DNA of 64,000 bases from Parapristionchus giblindavisi (lineage: Eukaryota; Nematoda; Chromadorea; Rhabditida; Diplogasteridae), in assembly GCA_943737045.1 (NCBI GenBank), contig CALSFV010000214.1, positions 868,001-932,000 on the forward strand. The letters are read 5' to 3'. The notes under the pieces were generated by a model. That model made no database searches, was not told the DNA's origin, and saw only the letters and a program-made list of their open reading frames with translations. This document shows, piece by piece, positions 44,391 through 56,100 of the stretch. Every line of letters starts with the position of its first letter. The stretch's first letter is position 1. The translations under genes and the position numbers were made by a program.

Positions 44391-45249
44391 CAACGTTAAC
44401 TTTAATTCGACTATGCAGCCTAGCTACCTAGGTATTTTGTATCGAGTAAGTACGGCTACTGATAATCCTTGCGAGCGCTATACAGAAGCATGAAAAAGTA
44501 TTTCTTACTTTCCAAAGTTATTTCCCCAAAATTTGTCTTTGATAACGTATAGGAAATATTTTTACGAAAATTTTTGACTGTGAAATTTACGATTTCATGA
44601 AAATTCTTCTTAACGAGAAAATGTGATTCATTGTCAGACAAAAGGATCTAATGGAGAACAGCAATGGCAACCACATTCCCTATTCACTATTGGTGTAGTT
44701 CTCACATTATTCACGGGAACCGGAGTGGTCATTCTGATATGTATCCATCGTATATTTGCTGGATTCAAAGACACAAGGTTGGGGAAGTTATTGGACAATA
44801 GCATACTAACAGCGGAATGAGGTCGTCGGATGAGAAGAACCGTCAAGAGAATCATTGAGAACCGTGGAATGAGAATCGAATGGATGACTACTATGCTTGG
44901 TCTAGTCATTGGCGCTTATTTCTCATATGGAAATTGCTCATCCCCTCGGATTATTCCACGATTCTCATCCGAAATAGTCCCCTCACCGCTTTCGTCATAT
45001 TCTCTCGCAGTCAAAGAACACTGAAATTATGTACATCAGAGAGCGAGAGCGGAGAGTTGTACACGTATCTTGGGTTGCTCCATCGAGTCTGGTCTCCAAC
45101 AATTGTCGTCACTTTCCAGGCATGATTTGACATCGAAGACACGAAGAATGCAACGGCAGCTCTTCAGAGTCTTACTGATTCAGGTAATATCAACGTAACT
45201 TCCTCGATTAGCCAGTTAAAGGCACACCACGATCTAATTTTAGTGCATA

Positions 45250-45664
45250 TACGATATATATAAGACCAATCCTTGAAAGCGCATCAGCAGTTTTTAATCC
45301 GTTCAAAAAGCACGACAAAATAGTCATCGAAAGAGTACAGAATTATTTCACAAGAAGGCTATTTATGCGCTGTTACAGCCATACCTGGGATACTGTGCCC
45401 TGTAGCGCACTGAGAAACACCCAGTTGGGCATAGAGTCCTTAGAGAAGCGCAGAGAGCACGTAGATTTGAGGACAGCCATGAACCTACTTAGAGGAAAAT
45501 ATAAAATATCCAATAAAAAATCCCACTATTTTCGCCCTTATACCACACGAAACAGACTCAACTTTAACAACCCCGGATCTAGATTTAATTATAGACATTA
45601 CAGCTTCTTTCCTAGAGCGGCAAGACTTTTGGTACAACCTGGCAATCAAATAGAGTTTCCCTAA
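45250..45664 (+). mobile_element. LINE RT C-terminal fragment
   Basis: Open from about 45251: YIRPILESASAVFNPF, VQNYFTRRLF, ESLEKRREHVDLRTAMNLL, SHYFRPYTTRNRL. Homologous to residues 150-285 of the frame at 3-941. Ends at a TAA; inside intron 8 of Str-C. Confidence 0.8.
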
Positions 45665-45852
45665 CCAATTATGTTTAGTCCCTATTGTTCCAAAGATTCG
45701 TCCATTATTCTACTCTTTAACCCGTGAGAATTTCATTGTCATTAGCTTTATCATCATTTTCTTGTCTCGATTCATTTCGTTTCTTTTACTTCTATCACAC
45801 GTTTCACTGTTTACTCATGAATACGTATAAATATTATTATTATTATTATTAA

Positions 45853-45936
45853 TTTGACTCTCCTAACCTGACTATGCTCTCTCGTTGGCAACGAAAGCGA
45901 GAGCGCATTGCCAGAGCAGAGGTGTATGCCTTTAAG
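45853..45936. repeat. M1 hairpin MITE, copy 18 (shortened)
   Basis: GACTCTCCTAACCTGACTATG arm, inverse GCGAGAGCGCATTGCCAGAG, end GCCTTTAAG. A (TTA)n run precedes it. Confidence 0.6.
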
Positions 45937-46517
45937 TGAATAAAAACCTTTCAGACAATAATCCCCTGCTTCATCTCGTATGCACCCCTCGCTGTCGTTT
46001 TTCTTCTTCCTTTGACCGGAATTTCATTTGGAGACGGTAGTATCTTCATGATGCTCACAGCTATCTTTCCAATGCTCGATCCTTTTCTTGTTATCTTCTT
46101 CGTATCTAGGTACCTTATAATCAGGGCTGGGGTTTCCAATTTCCCGAATTTTCCGAAAATATTTTTCCGAACAGCTCTTGTTCTAATCTTCATAAAAGGC
46201 AGCTGGCATCCAAAACTTTCGATTCAAAATAGTTAAAATAGTTTATCTCATGTTTATAAGCTCAAAGAACTATTCAGAAATATGTATTTGAAAGTTTGAA
46301 AAGACGCTCTGGTAAGAAGTTGGATCACTGTAGCCTGCTCCACACAACGGGCGAGGTTTCCGAACTACAGTATGCTAACTCCATCGAAAAGTTCAAAATA
46401 GTCCATTATTTCGTTTTATTCTTCATAATTCCCCACTGCGGATAGAATTATCATCAAAATATTCAATTTCAAGTCGTATCCAAGGAGTTGGTGTGGCAAT
46501 AAGGAAAAGGCTCCCGC

Positions 46518-48709
46518 TAGGGTTGCAGGAACGGTAGCGAAGACTACGCTATCTATTCCCGCCCCTTCCCTTCTCTCTAGCAATCGCCCGTGAGAGGCGC
46601 TCTCTCCCTTCCTAACTTCGTGATTAGACACACCACTGCCAAAGATAGCGTAATTGCCGCAAACTAGCGGGAATTACGCTATCTCTCGCCCCCCCCCCCC
46701 TCCTTCCCCTCTCCTTACTTTCTGTTCATGCCACCCGCCTCTCCCAATTTGAGACACGTTTGAAGAGATATCTAATTTCCCTCACATCCGAGAGCTTTGC
46801 AGTCAACAGCAAAGTTGTAGCTCACATCGATCCGGTTCTGATTATTTTTTGGCTGAGACGATACGATCAAAACAAACAAAATGACAATTGTTCTACTTTT
46901 TCAGAGGGAAATCGAAACGATAAGCGTTCAAAATATGTTTTTGCAAGAAGAGTTGAATTTCACTCAATGATCAGAGGAATCAGATTAGCATTTGAATATT
47001 GGTATTCCCTCTATTTTCCATTTCAATAATTCATTATCTCAAGAGGGACATTGTTCACCTCTCATTATCATGTCTTCCACTCTCGTCGCTGGTTGCGAGA
47101 TTTTTTATATCAGATAAATTACACTTCGCATGCAGTAAGTAATCATCGTATACAGTAACCCAGACTGTTCCAGTAGATGAATCAGCCTTGTACTCGTCAT
47201 CCCAAGAATATATTTTAAATGGAAATCGATCTCACATCATGATGATTTCTTTTGATTATTTTAAATTTTTAAACCAAGAAAAAAATCAAAAAAACTATTT
47301 TTATAAAATTTAAATGAAACATGTGTGGCAAATTGTGAAAACATTTGCTAAACAGCATTTCCTTTTTACCATTTTTCACGGTATTAAAGTAGTATTATCT
47401 ATGATTTGTATTGCGTATCTGTTTGCCCTAATGTTTAAGAAAAAATGAAAAATGTAACAGCTGGCGCTGCAGAGAAAAATTGATATAATGTGGCATCTTT
47501 CTGTAAATGTGCTATTTTACATACCTCACTTTATCATTCTTCACATAGGTAAATAAAGTAAAAACAAATACAAGTATACAAAGCAAAAACAAACAACCGA
47601 AAGCGAAATAAACGGTATACATGTTTTGAAGTTTTTGATTAATGCCACATGTGTAAATTCAATGTATGGAGTCATGTAATGATAGAGAAGAAATAATAAT
47701 AATGTGAAGAAATAAAAATGCTAGTACATTTTCAGAAAGATGCAACAGTATGCCACATCATATCATTTTTTCCCTGCAGCGCCAGCTGTTACATTTTCCA
47801 TTTTTTTCTTATGCATTAGGGCAAACAGATACCCAATAAAAATCACAGATAATACGGAAATGCTGTTAAGTTTTGACAAATGTTTTCACAATTTTTTTTT
47901 TAATTTTTCATTTCTTTCCGTTTAAATTCAATAAAAATAGTTTTTATTTTTTCTTGTTTAAAAAAATAAAATAATCAAAACAAAATCCTCATTGTGAGAA
48001 ATCAATTTCCATTGAAAATATAACTTGGTCATCTCGATTTAGGTGATGAGCACTCGGTTGCTGCTGATTCATCTACAGGAACAGTCTCGGATATTGTATC
48101 CAATGATTACTTATGGTATGCGAAGTTTAATTTATCTGATATAAAGAATCTCACAACTAGCGACGAGAGTGGAAGACATGATAATGAGAGGTGAACAATG
48201 TCCCTCTTGAGGTAATGAATTATTGAAATGGAAAATAGAGGGAATAACATGGATAATCAATATTCAAATGCTAATCTGATTCCTCTGATCATTGAGAGAA
48301 ATTCAGCTGTCCATACCAAAACATATTTTGAACGCTCATCGTTTCGATTTTCCTCTGAAAAAGTAGAACGATTGTCATTTTGTTTGTTTTGATCGTATCG
48401 TCTCAGCCAAAAAATAATCAGAACCGGATCGATGTGAGCTACAACTTTGCTGTTGACTGCACAGCTCTCGGATGTGAGGGAAATTAGATATCTCTTCAAA
48501 CGTGCCTTAAATAGGGAGAGGCGGGTGGCATGAACAGAGAGTAAGGAGAGGGGAAGGGGGGGCGAGAGATAGCGTAATTCCCGCTAATTTAGCGGGAATT
48601 ACGCTATCTTGGCAGTCTCTCTTCTCTATTGCGGGAAATGACGAGAGAGTGGCAAGAGATGGGAACAGGGCCCGGTAAATACGATAACGCTTACGCAACG
48701 GCAACCCTA
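46518..48709. mobile_element. hAT foldback element 2 (TAGCGGGAATTACGCTA word)
   Basis: TIR TAGGGTTGC at both ends, exact 8-bp target duplication GCTCCCGC (46510-46517, 48710-48717). Arms of ~1 kb each, inverted. The hairpin in each arm reads GATAGCGTAATT..GCGGGAATTACGCTATC. The inner part includes CAGCTGGCGCTGCAG in both arms. No transposase. Confidence 0.9.
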
Positions 48710-49225
48710 GCTCCCGCTATCTGGAGCAGACTGTAGTTTTTTAACTGCGCCGTTCTCCTTACCAGAGAATTCTTATGATATAAGATGTATATATTTCGAA
48801 ACAGAATTTCAAGCTCATTTATATGAGATCAACTTGTTTTTCATTTCCCGGTCCCTTTAATAGTAAGAAATATTTCAAAATTGCACCTGTAATGTGTGAT
48901 CAGAAGATCAGCGCGATTCAAACGAATAATTGTATTACTAACGACACCAGGCAACGCTTTATGGTGTCTAGACGTAGCGGCCGAAACACCTTGAAGCGCA
49001 ATTATTTTAAAGTTCACATCTTAAAACTTATATTTATTGTGCATGCAATCCTATACTTGTACAATTTCATTTATTCATTTATAATAACGTTTGTTCAGGT
49101 ATCGCCAAACCCTTCCCAAGTTCGTGCGAAACATAGCAAGAGTGCAATCATCATTGATTTCGCCTGTGCCTGTGACCACGTCGAAGGAAACACCAAACAG
49201 AGGCGAGTTTACTGCTCGCGTATAG

Positions 49226-50154
49226 TCCAACTTCCTTTGTTTATACGTTCTACTGTGCAAGATGAGTATAAAGGAATAATTTTGTATATGGTTAACAAAT
49301 ACATTACTTTGTCGACAGAATAGAAAATGCCTGCTTTAAGAGCAAAATAAGGAGATAAGTATGTCTTATCATATAAGCCTTCGTACAGATTGAATTGATT
49401 CTGAGTGATACCCTAGATAGGCAGAGGTCGTGGGTTCGACTCCCTCCTTGTGCCAATCATTTGCCAACCTGTATCAAATATAAGCCTTCGTTATTAGTTA
49501 TAATCGTTATAAGATATAAGGCTCGTTGAACAAAAAGAATAAATATTCGTCAACCTGATTGTTCATTCTATAGTTTTATTCAATTATAAATTTAATCAAA
49601 AAAAGATTAAATACATAACACGGCGCATTGATGACTGATCATGACACGGCAGATTCCAGTTTCAAAACGCTTAGAAGAATTTCATAAGACGCTCAATGCT
49701 TGATAGTATAAAAATAAATCCATTATAGTAAAAATCAAACCTCACCAGTATCTTAGGGTGAGATTAAAAATAAAACTACGTAGAATAAATGCATTGGACA
49801 CAAGACGATTTGATCTCTGACAACATGTTTCCTATCGTAATCCGTCCCCCTCATTAATACAGTAACCAATACTACATCCCGTTATTCATATGCGAGAGTA
49901 CATGACTGGGCCAAGATACTATTGTTGTAGCACGGCACAACTAACAATTACCATATGATGAAAATATGTTTATATAGTAAGTCTCTGAGATCAATGATCA
50001 ATATTATCGTATAGTATGTGTAGTAACACTGTAAACAAAAATCAGATTTATTATGACATAATACACAATTTCTCAAAGCAAAACGAAGTATACAGTCATT
50101 ATTTAACGAGAAAAAAAATCGATTAACTACAATGCTACCGTAATCCTATTCTTG
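49226..50154. other. Intergenic; one tRNA-like B-box
   Basis: GGTCGTGGGTTCGACTCCC at about 49426-49444 resembles the T-arm of a tRNA-derived repeat; no full tRNA fold. Otherwise nothing recognised. Confidence 0.4.
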
Positions 50155-53100
50155 CTAGGCCGATTTGGAGGCGTTCTCCACCGCTTCTACCAGTTGGAGC
50201 AGATTCATCGCCTGAAAAGAGTCCAATATAGTGAATTTATTGAAAGGAATAATCAATAGGCAGAGAAATTCTCCGCTTTGACCACATCGTATCAAAGCGT
50301 TCAACTCAAAATAGTGTAAGTAATCTCTTCATTCCATGTCACGCTCATTCTCTGGTATTCCAAAACTTAAACTTTAAATACGTCACTGACTTGAAGTTTA
50401 CTATACATTTGACGAAATGAATTACAGTAAGTACACTTTAAGTTTTGAAATACCAGAGCTCTCGCATTAATGTCGAACTGCGTCTCTCCTAGTCTTTCCA
50501 TAGGTCGAAAAGTACGCTATAAACTACCAAGCATGGCCGCATTTTGAGCAGAAATTCCCGAAAAATCGAAAAACCTGACCGCATTTTGAAAATGTGTAAC
50601 ATAACTACGAGTCTTTCATTTTCTGTGAATGTTCGCTCTTGAAACACTATGCGCTCTCTCACATTCCATCAAAAGAATCACACCCAAACGAATAAAAGAG
50701 ACCAGTAACCTGAAGTAGAAGAGGTCAATCGATCATCTGTCCTCTGAACGAGAAGGCGCCCTTTTTTGTATTCAAATTCTACCGTATCCTTTAATCTATA
50801 ACGATTTCCCGTCCAATCTCAAATTCAAATCCTACCGTACCTTTCTTCTGATGCTCAGCAAACGCGTCCGCTAGTTCGCGTGCCCATTGGATGCGGTCTG
50901 GCGGAGGAAGGAAGGCCGATTGAACGATGGGAACCTGAAAATGATAGAGAATTAGATGATTTGCATAACAGTTCCAGATTTAAAAAAAAAGTCAGTTCTC
51001 GTAGCCCCAGAATAGATGCCTGTCCTTCTGGCTCGCACTACGTCTGCGGAACACATGGTGACGCTTTCTCTGATAAGACGCTGTTCACACTGAAACAAAC
51101 GTACTACCTCCAAAACGATAGGATATTAGTAGAGGACTCCTATGAAGCGGATGAGAGTTGAATGGAGGCTCTCTTACTTCTAAAGTCATGGTTTGGGCTG
51201 ATATCTGTGCCGTGGGCCGTAGGGTTGCCGTTGCGTAGGCGTAGTCGAATTTACCGCGCCCTCTTCATATCTCTTGCCCCTCTCTCGGCATTTCCCGCAC
51301 GAGAGATTAGAGACAACCGGTGGGTGCGTAGTCCCCGCACTTTTGCGGGGACTACGCACTCTTTCTCGCCTCTCCCTGACCCTATCCCCACTCTCTCTCC
51401 GCTCCACCCGTCTCGCCTCCGATTGAGGCACATTTGAAAACATATCCAACTCCCCTCTCATCTGAGAGCTTAGCAGTCAACAGCAAAGTTGTAGCTCACA
51501 TCGACCCGGTTCTGATTCTTTTTGGAAGAGTCGATATGATCAAAACAAAAGAAATTACATTCGTTCTAGGGTTTCAGATGGAAATCGAAACAATTACCGT
51601 TGAAATAAGTGTTGGTGTGGACATTTGAATTTCTCTCAATGATCATAGGAATCAGATTTCCCTCTGGATATTTATTATGTTGAGTTCCTGTCATTCCATC
51701 TATTTTTAATTTCAATGATTCAATGTCTCGAGAGGGACATTGTTAACCTCTCATGGTCCGCTCTTCCACTCTCGTCGCTCTTCTGGTTGTGAGATTATCT
51801 ATGACAGATCAATAAAAATTCGCATACCATAAATATACGATGTCCCGGTGTCCGAGACTGTTACATTGTTTTCATTTTTCACGGTCTTGATGCAGTATTT
51901 ATTATCTAAGTGTTTTTTTAACTACACGCTCTGGCCTTATTCAGTATGCTATAGTACAAATATTTTGCTCCGCTGCGCTTGCTGTTACTTTTCTCACTTT
52001 TTATTATTATACATAAGTGCATTGGGCAAACAAATCTACACTAAAAACACTTAGATAATAAATACTGCATCAAGACCGTGAAAAATGAAAATAATGTAAC
52101 AGTCTCGGGCACCGGGACATCGTATATTTATGGTATACGAATTTTTATTGATCTGTCATAGATAATCTCACAACCAGAAGAGCGACGAGAGTGGAAGAGA
52201 GGACCATGAGAGGTTAACAATGTCCCTCTCGAGACATTGAATCATTGAAATGAAAAATATATGGAATGACAGGAACTCAACATAATAAATATTCAGGGGG
52301 AAATCTGATTCCTATGATCATTGAGAGAAATTCAAATGTCCAAACGAACACTTATTTTGAACGGTAATTGTTTCGATTTCCACCTGAAACCGTAGAAGGA
52401 ATGTAATTTCGTTTGTTTTGATCGTGTCGAGTCTTCCAAAAAAGAATCAGAACCGGGTCGATGTGAGCTACAACTTTGCTGTTGACTGCTAAGCTCTCAC
52501 AAGATGACAAGACAAGACAAGATGTCAGATGAGAGGGGAGTTGGATATGTTTTCAAATGTGCCTCAATGGAGGGCGAGACGGGTGGAGCGGAGAGAGAGA
52601 AGGGATAGGGTCAGGGAGAGGCGAGAAAGAGTGCGTAGTCCCCGCAAAAGTGCGGGGACTACGCACTCTCTCGCAGTGATAGGCCAAACTACGAATTTAG
52701 GAAGGGAGAGAGTGTCTCTCACGGGCCATTGCTAGAGAGAAGGGAAGGGATGGCAATTGGGTGCGTAGAATTCGCCCCCGTTCCTGCAACCCTAGTGGGC
52801 CGGAATATCCTGGTTTTCGTCGATCCTGGAGCCAAGTTAAACAAGGATAACAACCAGTAAGAGATCCAAATGGAGATTCTCGGCCCGGAGCCAAGCGCCA
52901 CCTTGGGATCATGCATTGGAGCTCGAAGAAAGATTCGGCACCGACTCACAAGGCAAAGATTGTGAATGCCTGGCTCAAGACCCCGCTTTCACTCCTTTAC
53001 CCGCTCCTCGGAATGTCCTCCTACTCTCCCAATCTCAACCCCCTCGACCATTATGTGTGATCAGTTCTTGAGATTAATACCTATGCTCGTCCCAACTCGA

Positions 53101-56100
53101 ATCTGGAGTCGCTCAAGAAGTCGCTGGAGTAGTTCTTTGGGAATGGGAAAGAATCGACCTAAAATACCATTCCGCCACCGTCGTTTTCACTAATATCGTT
53201 TGAAGCTAGTTATTAACGTGAAAGGAGTCAGAATTAAGAAGCTAACAAAGATTGTTGTTGATATAATAGTTGTTGAAAAAATATTATATGTTGAACCGAT
53301 TTGCTCAATACATGTGATCAGGGGAGATCAAAGATCGTTTTTCCATAATTCTGCCGCACCCTGTACACAGAGTCGATGGCTTGCAGTTGGAAGGCCTGCA
53401 ACCATATATCGATACGAATAGTAATAATAATAATTATTATTATGATCGGCCGAATCGATGTCGATGCTATGATCGGCCGAATCGATGTTGAATATCGTAG
53501 ATTTGGAACATATAAATTACGTACGTCGTCCTGTTGACACCCGGTTCGATCCAAAGTGTCAACTTCATGCAATCGGGCACATTTCGCAAGTCTGCTGATC
53601 CCGGTGTCGATACGCGCATGCACACTCCACTTTCTCATGAATGATTCTTTGGACTGATGATCGACCTGTTAACCGGGTGACGTGCATGGACTCCAGCATC
53701 ATTCAGACAACGTTGAGTAGTGTGGAGGGACACGTTGGGGTCTCCAGGTGGCTGGGAAATCGATTTGACCACGCCTGTCGACATTTGGGTGTTATTTCGT
53801 AGCGCCCGCAGGACGTTGCAATCGAAGACATGGCGAGTCTATGAGGTTTACCTGTTCCAATAATTACTCCTGGAACGTTTCGAGGTCTGTACCGGGTAAG
53901 GAACTTGGAAATTCGTTGATTGGGACAAGTTGAATTGCTGCGAAAGATGCACTTGTGTGTCTCCTCTTTGGGCTCCTCATACCATCGTATTTTGCTGGTG
54001 CCATGTTAAACGGGCTGCTCCACGAAGCCTACCCATACTCTAAATCATAAAATAATGAATGGTAATATGAATTAAAACGAACAAGTATAAAATGAAAATT
54101 GTTAGAAAATAAAACAGAAAAACGTCAATTTCACAATTTTGGCAAAATAATTTTTAAAATTTTGCCTTTTGCGGTATCTCAACAAGTAATTGCCCAAAGA
54201 ACCATATATGGACGGATTATTACCTGTAAAAAATTGGGAAAGATTTAACCACTTTTAAGCATGTTATGACGAAAAAACTGAAATATGATATAATTTTGTC
54301 GTCTACTGTAGCACTCGGAAAAAGCAAAAGAGTGTTAATTTTGCCTTCTTGTAAATAGCATTGTAAAAAGCAAATATTTCACTTCCTTGACTAGTTAGAG
54401 ACTTGAAACTTGGTTTTTAGATGAGAAACCACGAAAAAAGCTTAAAAGCGAAGTTTCAAGTCTCTAGCTCTACTAAGAACGGAGATATTTGATATTTACA
54501 TACATGTTCGAATTTTTTCGGAAAAATCATGTAAAACGCAAATATCTCCTTTCTTAGTAGAGCTAGAGACTTGAAACTTTGTTTATAAGCTTTTTTCGTT
54601 GTTTCTAACCTAAAAACAAAGTTTCAAGTCTCTAACTAGTCAGAGAACAGAGATATTTGCTTTTTACAATGATATTTACAAGAGGGCAAAATTAACACTC
54701 ATTTGTTATTTCCGAGTGCTATTTCCGGAAAATTAACACCACATAAAACTATTCATCCTCGGAATTCAAATAGTACCCTGCTGACCTTACAGGTTATTCA
54801 GGTATCTATTAAGTCACTAACTACCGTAGATTACGAATCCTACAAATCAATATCGTCACAGTAACCATCTACGAAAGAACACATATCTGACCCACCGATA
54901 TCACATACAGTAATCCTTATCATGAATCTGACCCACCGATAACATATATCACAATAACGATCACGAATATCACCAGCCGATATCGGCACAGTAATCGTCG
55001 GATCCGAATACGACACCGTCGAGCTTGAAGAAACCGATGGACTGGTGGAGGTTGAGGGCGGTGGAGAGGAAGCGAGGCATGTCGAGGAGTGCGCGCACCG
55101 ACTCGATCCAGATCACCATACGGGTCTTCTGTAGAAAGGAACGAGTAGTTTTAACTTTTTAAGTAGACATACCGAGCTAAGTTTGCTCTCTGCTCTGGCA
55201 ACGCTCTCTTGTAGGCAAAGAAAACGAGAGATCATTGCCTTCCAATTAGCTCGGTGTGCGCTTCAGATATCATTTTTTTAGATACGATATTGATCTTCGA
55301 GCGTGCAAGCACACAAGACACATATTATTGATTATAAAGAAAAAAATAACTTTGATGAGATATTCCGAGTAATTGTTACACTACTCCCTGACCGCAGAGT
55401 CAATTTATTTATAAATGCATCATAACTACGACGTACCGTATCCGTGACTCGTGGCGGCGTGTACTCTCGCTTGAAGACGTCAAAGATATGGGTAAGATCA
55501 TCCGGAGAATCCACCTGAAAATATGGACATACTTCATTGGATTCTCAACGATTGAGCGTTATTGATCAAAGTAAATTTTTAGCATTGTCATGACTACCTT
55601 AACCTAAGAATTTATGAGTTGCCAACAATGCACATGAATAAAAAAATTGAAAACTACGTTACAAATAACGAAGCCCATTTTGGAAATCTGTAACGCAGCT
55701 GTTCTGTCAGCGGCTCACCTTTGGAATCATGAATGCATCGGGTAGACTCTGAGCACGCGCCAAAGCCTGAAATATCAATCATGATGAAAACATTACAGTA
55801 ACCTGACTGCTCCCTTTATCTTTCATATTCCGCCAATGAATTTAAAGAAACTTATATTGCCACGCAACCATATAAAGATTGTATTCTCAACGTACAATGT
55901 CACTCTAGCGCAAACTAATGATCATCTCACCTACAGTAACCTACAGTATCCTTATGATTCATGAAAAACGGTGCTTCAAAATTACCGTAACCAGGCATAA
56001 TCACACCGACCTTGACGTCATCGTCCATTAGCCCACTAGCTACGGAGTTCACTCGCACTCCGATCTCGAATGCCTTTCGTGGCTGACCAGCCAACTTGTC

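Larger units (their letters stand above)
44391..49225 (+). pseudogene. Str-family chemoreceptor Str-C, 5'-truncated
   Basis: Counterparts of exons 6-10 only: ~44391-44445, 44638-44786, 45120-45183, 45955-46109, 49099-49225. TM5 (HSLFTIGVVLTLFTGTGVV), TM6 (TIIPCFISYAPLA) and TM7 (AIFPMLDPFLVIFFVS) are intact. Exon 9 ends AG where Str-A has GG, turning Gly into Arg before the conserved YR. TM1-4 are missing, so it cannot make a receptor. Intron 8 contains a LINE fragment and an M1 hairpin; intron 9 contains a 2.2-kb hAT foldback. Confidence 0.8.
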
